A stretch of 64,000 bases of DNA from Stutzerimonas kunmingensis. GTDB lineage: Bacteria; Pseudomonadota; Gammaproteobacteria; Pseudomonadales; Pseudomonadaceae. The notes below the pieces were generated by a model. That model was given only the letters and a program-made list of their open reading frames with translations. It was not told where the DNA came from and ran no database searches. Every line of letters starts with the position of its first letter. Positions within the stretch are counted from its first letter, which is position 1. The position numbers and the translations under genes were made by a program. The stretch lies in assembly GCF_021432085.1 (NCBI RefSeq), contig NZ_CP090366.1, positions 3,596,001 to 3,660,000 on the forward strand, in the 5' to 3' direction. Below, one piece after another: positions 9,966 through 22,993 of this stretch.

Positions 9966-10811
9966 TCACTCCAAACTGTCCGTGGCCAGGCACGGTACGG
10001 AAAATCGGCGGTGGCGCTGCAGCGGCATTCGCTGGCGGATGGCAGCCTGTTCGGACGCATCCCGAGCGGCAACCAAAGCCGCCTCGCCAGTCGCCTGCTC
10101 GCACAGCAGACGGCCCCATGGGTCCACGATAGACGAATGCCCATGGGTGAGGCGACCACCAGGATGCTCTCCACCCTGTGCGGCAGCCAGGATATAGCAC
10201 TGAGTCTCGATGGCACGGGCACGAATCAACGTCGCCCAGTGCGCTTCACCGGTCACCGTGGTGAACGCCGACGGCACGCTGATCAACTCGGCACCTGCCG
10301 CCCTCAGCGCACCATACAGCTCGGCGAAACGCAGGTCATAACACACGCTCAGCCCCAAGCGTCCAACCGGTGTGTCGGCGATCACCAGCCTTTGCCCCGC
10401 CGCATAGTCGTCCGATTCACGGTAGTGGCCACGGTTATCTGCAACCTCCGCATCGAACAGATGCAGCTTGTCGTAGCGCGCCACCCGCTGCCCCTGATCA
10501 TCGAACAGCAGCGAGCAGGCATTCGGCTTGCCCTGCGGGTCGTCGTCGGGCGGTAACGGCAAGGTGCCAGCCACGATCCACAACCTGAGGTCACGGGCGA
10601 CCTGCTTCAACCAGGGCAGGATCGGCCCGTCGCCAGCGGCTTCGGCGCGACCCAGTCGCGGTAGATCGCTGCGGCCCATTGCGGCGAAGTTCTCCGGTAG
10701 CACCGCCAGCCGCGCGCCCGCTTCGGCCGCCTGCTTGAGCAACTCGCGCGCGCGGGCCAGATTGAGCGTTACATCCGCCTGGCTGGCCATCTGAATCACG
10801 GCTAAGGACAT
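9966..10811 (-). CDS. Nitrilase-superfamily carbon-nitrogen hydrolase
   Basis: This 281-residue protein has the full nitrilase catalytic triad: Glu40 in LPENFAAMG, Lys115 in YDKLHLFD, and Cys157 in LSVCYDLRF. By sequence it resembles the Nit1/deaminated-glutathione amidase branch, which repairs glutathione mis-deaminated by transaminases; this sub-family call is less certain than the superfamily. It sits between yhdP and tldD, as in P. aeruginosa, and is nearly fused to tldD. The start ATG at 10811 gives the conserved N-terminus. Confidence 0.88.
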   Translation of the reverse strand: MSLAVIQMASQADVTLNLARARELLKQAAEAGARLAVLPENFAAMGRSDLPRLGRAEAAGDGPILPWLKQVARDLRLWIVAGTLPLPPDDDPQGKPNACSLLFDDQGQRVARYDKLHLFDAEVADNRGHYRESDDYAAGQRLVIADTPVGRLGLSVCYDLRFAELYGALRAAGAELISVPSAFTTVTGEAHWATLIRARAIETQCYILAAAQGGEHPGGRLTHGHSSIVDPWGRLLCEQATGEAALVAARDASEQAAIRQRMPLQRHRRFSVPCLATDSLE

Positions 10812-10848
10812 GCTTTCCCCGATGCTGAAAGACCCGGCCCGATGCGGA

Positions 10849-13800
10849 TCAGTTGGGCTTTTCGAATGGTTTGTCGAAGCTGATCTTAGGCGCCTGCCAA
10901 GGCCCCTTGACGTCGTACTGTACGCTGGCGAAACGCGCCACGCGGTCGCCGAGCAGCTTGTCCACCACGAACAGCGCCCCGCCGATCGCCGGTGCGCCGA
11001 CAATCAGCGCCGCCAGCGGCAGGTTGTTGCTGATCGGCAAGGTGACCAGCAACTTGGCGTCGATCTCGTCACGCGCCATATCCAGCCTGCCATCCAGCTC
11101 GAGGTTGGTCGACGGACCGCTGACGGTGATGGGCTCGCGGGTATTGAACACACCCTCCTCGGCCAGCAACCGCCCATCCAGCCGGTCGTAACTGAGCCCC
11201 TTGCTGAACAGATCGGAGAAATCCAGCCGCAGGCGGCGCCCTATCGAATTGAAGTTGAGCACACCGAACACGCGCAGCGCCTGGGCACTGCCGTCGATCT
11301 CGACAAACTGCCCCTTGCGCAGCCGAGGTCGCATGCTGCCGGAATAGCGCGCCATGGCGAACCATGCGGGCGAACCAGGCCACTGCCCATCCACATCCAG
11401 GCGAAAACTGTCACTGGTCACCGAAGGCGCAAAGCCCCACGCAAGCAATACGTCAGCGAGATTGCGCCCTTCGAGGCGGCCCTTGTACCAGGTCTGCGCA
11501 CTGCCCCAGCCGCCGTTCCCGGTAATCTTCAGGCCCTTGAGGTCGAGAGCGATATCGCGGAACTCGATCCCGCCGCTGACCGGGCGCAGCTTCAACGCCC
11601 AGGCGCCGAGCACATTGTCGCCCAGGGAAACCCGTTCGATCGCGACATCCATTGCCGGCAGGCTTTGCGGGTCGACATCAGCCAGCGGATCGGGTCGCTC
11701 CTTGACCGCCTCGTCGGATTGCGCGGCAGCCGGCAGACGCAGGCGCTGGAGATCCGCAACGATGATTCCGCCCTCGGCATCTGGCAGGCGAACCGAGCCG
11801 CTGATGATCGAACTGCGAAGGCCAAGGTCCCAGGCTTCCCTCATTCGCCGCAGGTCCAGCCCAAGATTGTCGATCCGGGTGCCAAAACCTTCGAAACGAT
11901 CGATATCGACCTGCGCCCGGCGCAGCAGCGAGCCGGTGGTCTGCTGCGCTTGCGCCTTGCCGTGCTGTTCGAGCACCGCCTGCCAGGCTTTCAAGTCGAG
12001 CTGCGGCAGGCGTCCCCTGACATAAAGCCCGGCACTGGCCGGAAGATTGGCCGCCCCAGGCCCGAGACGCAGCTCGCCGCGCCCCTGCGTCCAGGCACCC
12101 GGCGGCGCAGCGAACGTCAGTGCGGCGAGTGACCCGTGCCGGACACCGTAGCGACGCTCGGCCCCTTGCAGGGACATCCGCAACGAGGTGTCACGGCGCT
12201 CGCGTGCAGGCTTGCCGAACGGCGCTGGCAGATCGATGCGCAGCCCCTGTAGCGAAGAGTCGATCTGCAACTGACTGTCCTCACCTGCCAGGTCCAGTCG
12301 CAACTGATAGGGCAACTCACCGCTGGCGGGCAGCGACTGCCCGATAGCGAGCCACTCAGCCAGACGCTTCAACCCCACGGCGCCCTGCGCCTCCACACGA
12401 GAGGCTGGCTTGCCGGGCGCTCCTGTCGCTACCGCCTTGCCCTTGACCGGAGCGCCGAACAGACGCGCCTGGATGGCCTCCGCACTCAAGCCTCGCGCGG
12501 TGTCGTAGCGGAAACTGCCGCTGAGCTGCTCGAAGGCAAGCTCCGGCTCTGGAATCTTCAGCGTCGCATCGTCGCTGGCAAAATCCACGATGACCCGCGG
12601 GGTGCCCTTGCCCAGCGGGATCTGCAGGTCGAGCGCGCCGCTGAGCGCACCCTGCCCCTGCCAGCCTGCGAAGATCTCACCGGTTCCGATCGGCGCCTCC
12701 TGAAGCAGCTTCAAGGCATCCGCCAGGCTGCTGGCGACCTGCCCCTTCACGGCCAACTGCGGCACGTTGCCGGCGCCGACGCGAGGAATGTCCGCTGTCG
12801 CATCACGCACGTGACTGTCGAGAATCCGCCCTTCCGCGAGCCGGACGCGAACCCCGCTGTCTTCGATCAGCACCTCGCCACGGCCCTGCTGCAGCACGGG
12901 CCAGCCGGGCTGAAACGCCAGCTCGGCATCGCGCACCTTGAAGTACAGGCTCAGGCTGCGCGCGCTGTCGGAAGCTCCCTTGCTCAATGCGCCCTGGTAC
13001 TGGAAATAACCTTGCTCGACCGTACCGCTGCGAATCGCTTCCTTGAGCCAGCTGACCAGCGCCGGGCTTAACGCCTGTGAGCGTGTCGGCAAGTATTTTT
13101 CGGTAAAGCGCGCGTCGCCTTCGCTCAAGCCAACCCGCAGGTCCATGTAATCCTCTGCCGCGGGATCCCTGGCCAGGCGGATCAGGAAGTCACCGGCGAT
13201 CTTGCCTTCCTCGCCGTCGATACGCAGATAGGGCGCAGCCAGCGTGAAGGCCTGCTCGTCCAGCGCCCAGGTCAGACGCCCGCCGGCGTGTCGGTAGCGC
13301 CAGGGCTCGGGATACAGTGGCGCAAGCTGCAGGCTGAAGTCGTCGCTGTCCACGCGCAGTTCTCCGCCGCCCAGGTCACCGCGTATGCTGCCACTCGCAT
13401 TGCCCACCGCCGGTATCCAGTTCTGTGCGGCGAAACTGATGCGGTCCAGATTGGCAGCGAATTGCAGCCGCTGCGACGGTTCCATCTGGGGGCGGTAGTC
13501 GAGCTGCAGATTGCGCAGTGTTCCGCTGGGCTGCAGCGCGGTCAGCGTCTCGGTTGCGGCCGGTGGTAGCGGCGCCAGTGCACGGACGAGTGTGGCGATC
13601 GGCGCGATACCCAACCGATCAGCCTGCAGCTGCCAATGCTGCTGAGTCTGATCCTGCTGAACCTGGATTCGCGCATCGCCCCAGCGCTCGCCTTCGAGAT
13701 CGAACGCCAGCCGGTCCAGCAGCAGCCGGTAGCCCTGCTCGTTGCGATCGATATAAGCCTCGCCCCCAAGGTCCTCGAGCTGAACAGGCTCACGATCGGC

Positions 13801-14652
13801 AAAGGACGTGATCAGTTGCGGCGCGTTAATCCGTAGAACAGCACGCTCCAGCGCCTTTTCGCGCCAGGTTGCCCACAGCTCACCTCCCATCTTCAACGTC
13901 TGCAGATGCCAGTCGGCAGTCAGTCGGCGCGGCAACCAGGCGGCCCAGTCGCTTTGTGGCAGGCTAAGATAAACCTGCGCCTCGGCGTGCTGCCAGCGCT
14001 GCGGCTGCACCCGCCCCTCAATGCTCAAGGCCAGGGGCTGGCCATCCGGCAGGATGCTGCGCCCGTCCAACCGGAGCCGCACACCGTCGACGAGCAGGCC
14101 CAGATCGGTGTAGTTCAGGGTCAGCGGCGGTTCTCCGAATGGCTCCAGCGTGATCTGGCTGTTGCGCACCGCCAGCCCACGCACCCGCTGCAACGACTCG
14201 AGAATCTTCTGCGGTTCGGGCGGTTTCTGCTCGGTACGGGCCGGCAAGCCCTCCACTCGCCACTTGCCCTCGGCATCTTCAGCGACAGACAGCTGCACGC
14301 CGCTAAACTCCAGCCGGCTCAGCCGCCACTCTCGCGCCCAGAGGCTGGCCGCCAGGTCTGGAACGATGGCAATACGGTCCAGGCGCATCGCGCTGTCACC
14401 CTCGCCGAGCAATACATCATGCGCCAGCAAACGGGGAGCGAAACCCTCCCAGCGGCCTTCGAGCCTGCCCAGCGCGATTGGCATGCCCAGCGCCGCCTGC
14501 GCCTTCTCCTGCACCTCGGCCCGGTACTCGGCGATTACAGGCACCAGCTGCCGCCCCAGGCTCACGTAGAGCGCGGCCAGAATCAGCCCGAACGCGATTA
14601 CCCAGAACAGCTGGCGCGACAGTGTCACGAGGAAGGCAGCGAGGCGGTTCAT
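10849..14652 (-). CDS. yhdP: AsmA-like protein YhdP
   Basis: This very large protein (1267 residues) has one N-terminal membrane helix (about 9-30) followed by a long, repetitive beta-rich region of the AsmA/TIGR02099 type. E. coli YhdP has nearly the same length. YhdP, TamB and YdbH form beta-groove bridges that move phospholipid from the inner to the outer membrane. It lies 49 bases downstream of rng and 37 bases upstream of the amidase gene, all on the minus strand. Confidence 0.92.
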   Translation of the reverse strand: MNRLAAFLVTLSRQLFWVIAFGLILAALYVSLGRQLVPVIAEYRAEVQEKAQAALGMPIALGRLEGRWEGFAPRLLAHDVLLGEGDSAMRLDRIAIVPDLAASLWAREWRLSRLEFSGVQLSVAEDAEGKWRVEGLPARTEQKPPEPQKILESLQRVRGLAVRNSQITLEPFGEPPLTLNYTDLGLLVDGVRLRLDGRSILPDGQPLALSIEGRVQPQRWQHAEAQVYLSLPQSDWAAWLPRRLTADWHLQTLKMGGELWATWREKALERAVLRINAPQLITSFADREPVQLEDLGGEAYIDRNEQGYRLLLDRLAFDLEGERWGDARIQVQQDQTQQHWQLQADRLGIAPIATLVRALAPLPPAATETLTALQPSGTLRNLQLDYRPQMEPSQRLQFAANLDRISFAAQNWIPAVGNASGSIRGDLGGGELRVDSDDFSLQLAPLYPEPWRYRHAGGRLTWALDEQAFTLAAPYLRIDGEEGKIAGDFLIRLARDPAAEDYMDLRVGLSEGDARFTEKYLPTRSQALSPALVSWLKEAIRSGTVEQGYFQYQGALSKGASDSARSLSLYFKVRDAELAFQPGWPVLQQGRGEVLIEDSGVRVRLAEGRILDSHVRDATADIPRVGAGNVPQLAVKGQVASSLADALKLLQEAPIGTGEIFAGWQGQGALSGALDLQIPLGKGTPRVIVDFASDDATLKIPEPELAFEQLSGSFRYDTARGLSAEAIQARLFGAPVKGKAVATGAPGKPASRVEAQGAVGLKRLAEWLAIGQSLPASGELPYQLRLDLAGEDSQLQIDSSLQGLRIDLPAPFGKPARERRDTSLRMSLQGAERRYGVRHGSLAALTFAAPPGAWTQGRGELRLGPGAANLPASAGLYVRGRLPQLDLKAWQAVLEQHGKAQAQQTTGSLLRRAQVDIDRFEGFGTRIDNLGLDLRRMREAWDLGLRSSIISGSVRLPDAEGGIIVADLQRLRLPAAAQSDEAVKERPDPLADVDPQSLPAMDVAIERVSLGDNVLGAWALKLRPVSGGIEFRDIALDLKGLKITGNGGWGSAQTWYKGRLEGRNLADVLLAWGFAPSVTSDSFRLDVDGQWPGSPAWFAMARYSGSMRPRLRKGQFVEIDGSAQALRVFGVLNFNSIGRRLRLDFSDLFSKGLSYDRLDGRLLAEEGVFNTREPITVSGPSTNLELDGRLDMARDEIDAKLLVTLPISNNLPLAALIVGAPAIGGALFVVDKLLGDRVARFASVQYDVKGPWQAPKISFDKPFEKPN

Positions 14653-14701
14653 CTGGATGCGCTCCGGTCATCCTGGCCCTTGCGGGCCGGTCTACCATTG
14701 T

Positions 14702-16159
14702 TCAGAGCAACACCACGTCGTACTGTTCCTGGGAGTACATGCTTTCCACCTGGAACTTGATCGAGCGACCGATAAAGGCCTCCAGGTCGGCGACATTGCC
14801 CGACTCCTCGTCGAGCAGACGATCGATCACCTTCTGATTGGCCAGCACCCGGTAGCCTTCCGCCTGGTAGGCCCGCGCCTCACGCAGGATCTCGCGGAAT
14901 ATCTCGTAGCAGACGGTCTCCGGCGTCTTCAGCTTGCCGCGCCCCTGACAGCACATGCAGGGTTCGCACAGCACCTGTTCGAGGCTTTCGCGGGTGCGCT
15001 TGCGGGTCATCTGCACCAGGCCGAGTTCGGTGATGCCGATGATGTTGGTCTTGGCGTGATCGCGCTCGAGCTGCTTCTCCAGCGTGCGCAGGACCTGGCG
15101 ACGATGCTCCTCGTCCTCCATGTCGATGAAGTCGATGATGATGATGCCACCCAGATTGCGCAGCCTGAGCTGGCGGGCAATGGCAGTGGCCGACTCGAGA
15201 TTGGTCTTGAAAATGGTTTCTTCCAGCGTGCGATGACCGACGAATGCACCGGTGTTGACGTCGATGGTGGTCATCGCCTCGGCCGGATCGATGATCAGGT
15301 AACCGCCGGACTTGAGCATGACCTTGCGCTCCAGCGCCTTCTGGATCTCGTCCTCGACGCCATAGAGATCGAAGATCGGCCGCTCGCCCGGATAGTGTTC
15401 GAGGCGGTCGCCCAGCTCGGGCATCAGCTCGCCGACGAACTGGGTGACCTTCTGGAAATTCTCCCGCGAATCGATACGGATCTTCTCGATCCGCGGATTG
15501 ACCAGATCACGCAGGGTGCGCATGGCCAGAGAGAGGTCTTCGTAGATCACCGTGGGCGCTTCGACGGTCTTGATCTGACTGGCGATCTGCTCCCACAGAC
15601 GGCGCAGATAGCGGATATCCATGAGTATCTCGTCGCTGCCGGCCCCTTCAGCCGCGGTACGCAGGATGAAGCCACCGGCTTCCTGGATGCCCTCTGCCTC
15701 AACGCATTCGGCAACGACCTGCTTCAGCCGCTCGCGCTCGGCTTCATCTTCGATACGCAGGGAAATGCCGACATGGCTGGTGCGCGGCATGTACACCAGG
15801 TAGCGCGATGGGATCGACAGCTGCGTGGTCAGGCGCGCGCCCTTGGTGCCAATGGGGTCCTTGGTGACCTGCACCACCAGACTCTGGCCTTCGTGAACCA
15901 GGGCGTTGATCGGCTCGACCGCATTACCCTCGCGGGCGGAAATCTCGGAAGCATGGATGAACGCGGCCCGATCCAGCCCTATGTCGACGAACGCCGCCTG
16001 CATACCCGGCAGGACGCGCACCACCTTGCCTTTGTAGATGTTGCCGACGATGCCGCGGCGCTGGGTGCGCTCGACATGCACCTCCTGCAGGACACCGTTC
16101 TCCACCACCGCCACCCGCGACTCCATGGGGGTGATGTTCATCAGGATTTCTTCGCTCAT
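14702..16159 (-). CDS. rng: Ribonuclease G
   Basis: This 485-residue RNase E/G-family protein has an N-terminal S1-like domain (about 35-130). The catalytic Asp pair is in TIDVNTG (about residue 303) and IIDFIDME (about 345), and the zinc-link cysteines are in CEPCMCCQG (about 410). It lacks the long C-terminal scaffold of RNase E, so it is RNase G (CafA). It matures the 5' end of 16S rRNA and degrades some mRNAs. The mreB-mreC-mreD-maf-rng order is conserved, here with one extra gene between maf and mreD. Confidence 0.95.
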   Translation of the reverse strand: MSEEILMNITPMESRVAVVENGVLQEVHVERTQRRGIVGNIYKGKVVRVLPGMQAAFVDIGLDRAAFIHASEISAREGNAVEPINALVHEGQSLVVQVTKDPIGTKGARLTTQLSIPSRYLVYMPRTSHVGISLRIEDEAERERLKQVVAECVEAEGIQEAGGFILRTAAEGAGSDEILMDIRYLRRLWEQIASQIKTVEAPTVIYEDLSLAMRTLRDLVNPRIEKIRIDSRENFQKVTQFVGELMPELGDRLEHYPGERPIFDLYGVEDEIQKALERKVMLKSGGYLIIDPAEAMTTIDVNTGAFVGHRTLEETIFKTNLESATAIARQLRLRNLGGIIIIDFIDMEDEEHRRQVLRTLEKQLERDHAKTNIIGITELGLVQMTRKRTRESLEQVLCEPCMCCQGRGKLKTPETVCYEIFREILREARAYQAEGYRVLANQKVIDRLLDEESGNVADLEAFIGRSIKFQVESMYSQEQYDVVLL

Positions 16160-16244
16160 TGTTGTTCTCGGCGGTGGCTTGATGTGCAGCGCTAGCTGGT
16201 GGTTGAGTCGATTCTAACCGGCCTGCGCGCCGAAGCCACAGGCT

Positions 16245-16835
16245 CTAGCTTGAGCCTTTGGTCCAACGTGGAAGCCCGAAGGCGTCGATCAGCTGCGCCG
16301 TTTCACATAACGGCAGGCCAACCACCGCCGAATAGCTGCCGTGCAACTGGCTGACGAACACCGCGCCCCAGCCCTGGATGGCGTAACCGCCCGCCTTGTC
16401 CGCCGGCTCTCCGCTATCCCAATAGCGTTCGGCTTCGGCTTCGTCGATGGTACGGAAGGTCACCTCGCTGATGACCACACGCACCTCGCAGGCACTTCGA
16501 CTGGCCAGCGCGACGGCGGTCATGACCCGGTGCGTACGCCCGGATAACGCCGCCAGCATGGCGAGCCCGTCGGCACGGTCGGCAGGCTTGCCGAGAATAT
16601 GCTGATCGAGCACCACGCTGGTGTCGGCACCCAGCACGCAGCCGTCGCGATCCCCCAGACTGACGAGCCCGGCGAGCGCCTTGTCGCGCGCAACGCGCTC
16701 GACATACGCCTCGGGCGACTCGGTTGGCGATGGCGTTTCATCGACGGACACGCCGACGAGAGAAAACGGCACGCCGATCTGCGCGAGCAATTCGCGGCGG
16801 CGGGGTGATGCCGAGGCAAGAAACAGAGCGCCCAT
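16245..16835 (-). CDS. maf: Maf-family nucleoside triphosphate pyrophosphatase (YhdE type)
   Basis: This is a 196-residue Maf/HAM1-fold protein. It has the N-terminal [12 protein letters not shown] motif, an acidic catalytic region GADTSVVLD (about 69-77) and the Gly-rich GGYAIQG (about 148-154). The YhdE branch hydrolyses dTTP and UTP and is linked to septum control. Its position upstream of rng and near mre supports the YhdE rather than YceF paralogue. Confidence 0.92.
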   Translation of the reverse strand: MGALFLASASPRRRELLAQIGVPFSLVGVSVDETPSPTESPEAYVERVARDKALAGLVSLGDRDGCVLGADTSVVLDQHILGKPADRADGLAMLAALSGRTHRVMTAVALASRSACEVRVVISEVTFRTIDEAEAERYWDSGEPADKAGGYAIQGWGAVFVSQLHGSYSAVVGLPLCETAQLIDAFGLPRWTKGSS

Positions 16836-16930
16836 GGCAGTTCCTCAGACGGTAAAGCGACAGCGTCGCATATCCGGGGTGCGTCGAGGAAGGCGCAGAG
16901 GACCGGCGTAAGGACTACGCCGGGCATGCA

Positions 16931-18145
16931 TCAGAACTTGAAGTTGACCACCTGATCACCCTTGAGCGACAGCGTGCGCTTCTGGGTAATGCCACCGGAG
17001 GTGACCTGAATGTCATAGACACCGCTGTCGAGCACCAGCGAAACCGGCGTGGCGCCATGCTCCTTGTCGTTGATGCGGACCCGATCATCGTACTTGTTGC
17101 TACGCACGATCAGCGAGTGGGTCTTGCTGTCGCATTGCTCGTAGGGCACATTGAGGATCGCGCACGGCATCATCTTCTTCGCCGTGATGGTCGCCTCGAC
17201 GTTCATCTGCGCGTTGACGGTGCCGTCCAGGCTCATGCTTGCCTGGGCGAAGTCGGTACGTGTGCGGTAGCGGTACCAGGCGGTATCCAGTTCGACATCG
17301 GCAACCTGCTCGCGGATATCCTCGGCCAGCACACGCTGGTAGTTTTCCAGCACCCATTGCGACATCTGACCATCGTTGCGGTGCTCGGCCAGGCAGGCCG
17401 CGAGGCTCTTGCTGGCGGAACAGCGGAACGAAACCGACTGCTCGAAGCGGATGGTCTTGTCCAGCTTGCGGGCAATGGCCTGAATCTTCTTGCTGTTGCG
17501 CTCGCGAACCTCGGCCGCCAGCTGGGTCTTGAGACGATCGACGTCACGCGCGGCAAGCGAGAACTTCAGGTGCTGGCTGCCGAGATCCTTCTCCAGAGCT
17601 TCGACGCGTTCGCCAATGGCTTTCTCGGCTTCGGCACTACGTTTGTGCTCGTCCAGCAGCTCATCGAGACGCTTGCGCTCGGCGCTCTGACCGAGGAAGT
17701 CGTCGACCTCCAGGCGAATCAGCTTCTTGCTGTTGGCCAGCTGCAATTGCACGGCAGCGAGCTCGCTCTTCTCGGCTCGCAGCGCATCTTCAAGCTTCTG
17801 CTTTTCAAGGAGAATGGCGTCGAGCTCTGCAATCTTGCCGGCCAGCTGCTCGGCGCGAGGCGAATCGGCAGCGGACTCAGAGGGAGCGGTAACGGTGGAG
17901 AGCGTACCTGGGGCCGACAGCTTGGCCAACTGAGGGGCCTGCGGGGCGCTATCGGCCTGAGAGTAACCAGTGCTCATGACCAGCGTCATCAGCAGCGACC
18001 CTACCGCGCCGGCAGCCAGCACCGCACGGGCGCCACGAGAGCCTTGCGGCCTGGAAAAAATCGAACTGCCAGCTTCCATACTCATCGCCCGTGCTGTTGT
18101 GCTTATCGTCTTCTGAAGCAGAAACCAGTAATGGCGGAACGCCAT
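16931..18145 (-). CDS. Coiled-coil protein with PEGA-like C-terminus, unknown function
   Basis: I do not recognise a named family. The 404-residue product has a charged N-terminus and one hydrophobic segment (about 39-60, LAAGAVGSLLMTLVM). A Pro/Ala linker and a long heptad-rich region (about 100-230) follow, then a globular part with four cysteines. The C-terminal 50 residues resemble a PEGA-type beta module (SLVLDSGVYDIQVTSGG). It is probably secreted or membrane-anchored in the periplasm. The start is uncertain: an ATG 60 bases downstream (18085) leaves a better signal-like N-terminus. It lies between maf and mreD, a position normally empty. Confidence 0.6.
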   Translation of the reverse strand: MAFRHYWFLLQKTISTTARAMSMEAGSSIFSRPQGSRGARAVLAAGAVGSLLMTLVMSTGYSQADSAPQAPQLAKLSAPGTLSTVTAPSESAADSPRAEQLAGKIAELDAILLEKQKLEDALRAEKSELAAVQLQLANSKKLIRLEVDDFLGQSAERKRLDELLDEHKRSAEAEKAIGERVEALEKDLGSQHLKFSLAARDVDRLKTQLAAEVRERNSKKIQAIARKLDKTIRFEQSVSFRCSASKSLAACLAEHRNDGQMSQWVLENYQRVLAEDIREQVADVELDTAWYRYRTRTDFAQASMSLDGTVNAQMNVEATITAKKMMPCAILNVPYEQCDSKTHSLIVRSNKYDDRVRINDKEHGATPVSLVLDSGVYDIQVTSGGITQKRTLSLKGDQVVNFKF

Positions 18146-18273
18146 AGCGGCAGCATGATTTCAGAATTGCTTTGGAGCAGCAAGGCGTAAGCCGTGCCCG
18201 GCGGCACAAACCCACACAAAAGATCAGATTTTTTCAGCGCAGAGTACGACGGACGAAATCGACCGGGCGTTGG

Positions 18274-18762
18274 TCAATACACCGCAAATCGCTGACGCAG
18301 CCCCTGCAACGCGACATAAACCCAAGGCCAGAGCAATGCGCTGACCGGCACAGGCACGAGGAACAGCAGCGTCGGCGGCCGATTACCGGTCAGCGTGTTC
18401 AGCCAGAGCTGCACCAACTGGGCGAGGCCGAGCACAACCAGCAGCACCATGCTCTGTTGCCACAGCGGAAACATGCGCAGGCGTTGTTGCAGGCTCAGCA
18501 CCAGAAAAGCGATCAGAATCAGCGGCAAGGCGCTCTGGCCGAACAGCGTGCCGGCCAGCACGTCCTGCGCGAGCCCGAAACAGAACGCGGCGCCCAGCCC
18601 ACCGCGATGCGGCAGAACCAACGACCAGAAGGCGATGACCAACCCCAGCCATAGCGGCCGTGCGATCTCCGCGCTGCCGGGCATGGGCGCGACGCTGAGC
18701 AGCAGCGCGATCGTCAGGCTGAACCAGATGACCCATCCATTATTTGGCCGCCCGCTGATCAT
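18274..18762 (-). CDS. mreD: Rod-shape-determining membrane protein MreD
   Basis: This 162-residue very hydrophobic protein has about five membrane helices and the MreD pattern. It is part of the elongasome with MreB, MreC, RodA and PBP2. It overlaps the end of mreC by four bases (ATGA). About 130 bases separate it from the coiled-coil gene downstream. Confidence 0.93.
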   Translation of the reverse strand: MISGRPNNGWVIWFSLTIALLLSVAPMPGSAEIARPLWLGLVIAFWSLVLPHRGGLGAAFCFGLAQDVLAGTLFGQSALPLILIAFLVLSLQQRLRMFPLWQQSMVLLVVLGLAQLVQLWLNTLTGNRPPTLLFLVPVPVSALLWPWVYVALQGLRQRFAVY

Positions 18763-19742
18763 TGCGCCTCCTCCGATACCGTTGTCGACGACGAAGCGGC
18801 GGGCGCCTGCTCGGAATCGCTCGTTTCAGCCCCCGCCTCAGCAGCGGGTGCGGGCGCAGGTGCGGCTGCCTCCGCGCCTTCGGCAGCGGCTTTCTGATCG
18901 GCATCGGCCTGGGCCTCGGCAGCGTCGGCGGCCCGCTCTTCCGGCGTCCGCGAATCGCTGAAGACCAGCATCAGATAGCGGCTGCGATTGAGCATGGCGG
19001 TCGGCACCGCACGTACGATGGCGAACGGCTGGCCGGAGCCGTGCACCACCTCGGTCACCTGCGCCACCGGATAGCCGCTAGGGAATCGCTGACCGAGCCC
19101 GGAACTGACCAGCAAATCTCCTGCTTTGACATCAGCCGTTTCGGCCACATGGCGCAGCTCGAGATAGTCCGGATTGCCGGTGCCCACGGCGATCGCACGC
19201 AGTCCGTTGCGGTTGACCTGCACCGGAATGCTATGGGTGACATCGGTCAGCAGCAGCACGCGCGCGGCATACGGCAGCACCTCGACGACCTGCCCCATCA
19301 GGCCGCTGGCATCGAGCACCGGCTGCCCCATGAAGACGCCGTCCTTCTCGCCCTTGTCGATCAGGATGCGATGGGTGAACGGGTTTGGGTCCAGTCCGAT
19401 CAGCTCGGCGACGATGACCTTGTCATCCACCAGCGCCGCCGAGTTGAGCAACTCGCGCAGGCGCACGTTCTGCTCGGTGAGCATCGCCAGCTTCTGCAGG
19501 CGCCGCTGCATCAGCAGCGCCTCGGCCTTGAGCTTCTCGTTCTCGGCCATCAGGCTGCTGCTACTGGCGATCTGCTCGGTCGCACCTCTCCAGATCCGCA
19601 CCGGCATGTCGGCGACCCAGTAGAACGGCGTCAGTACCAGCCCCATCTGGCTGCGTACCGTCTTCAGCGCGTCGAAGCGTGCATCCACCACCATCAGCAC
19701 GACACAAAGCACGACGAACACCAGCAGGCGCACACCGAGCAA
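18759..19742 (-). CDS. mreC: Rod-shape-determining protein MreC
   Basis: This 327-residue bitopic protein has a membrane helix at residues 2-20, a coiled coil at about 60-105 and the two-lobed MreC beta domain to about 265. The last 60 residues are a low-complexity Ala/Glu/Pro-rich tail, commonly extended and variable in Pseudomonas. MreC links cytoplasmic MreB to the periplasmic PBP2 machinery. It lies 126 bases downstream of mreB on the same strand. Confidence 0.95.
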   Translation of the reverse strand: MLGVRLLVFVVLCVVLMVVDARFDALKTVRSQMGLVLTPFYWVADMPVRIWRGATEQIASSSSLMAENEKLKAEALLMQRRLQKLAMLTEQNVRLRELLNSAALVDDKVIVAELIGLDPNPFTHRILIDKGEKDGVFMGQPVLDASGLMGQVVEVLPYAARVLLLTDVTHSIPVQVNRNGLRAIAVGTGNPDYLELRHVAETADVKAGDLLVSSGLGQRFPSGYPVAQVTEVVHGSGQPFAIVRAVPTAMLNRSRYLMLVFSDSRTPEERAADAAEAQADADQKAAAEGAEAAAPAPAPAAEAGAETSDSEQAPAASSSTTVSEEAQ

Positions 19743-19868
19743 AGGTCCCTTGGCAAATAGCGGCTTGATTGCAACTACCTCACGAGTAAAAGCTTGAGAC
19801 TAAACGCGACAAGCCGAAAGCCGGTGCGACCGGATCTTTCGGCTTGTCGTGAGCACAGCGGCGCAGGC

Positions 19869-21513
<1,645 letters not shown>

Positions 21514-21530
21514 TGATGAAGGATTCCGAC

Positions 21531-22982
<1,452 letters not shown>

Positions 22983-22993
22983 GGAGATTGAAG

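Noticed and set aside
14657-16195. 512-codon plus-strand open frame opposite rng
   Set aside because: RNase G on the other strand has full catalytic motifs and conserved neighbours; this frame is a shadow.
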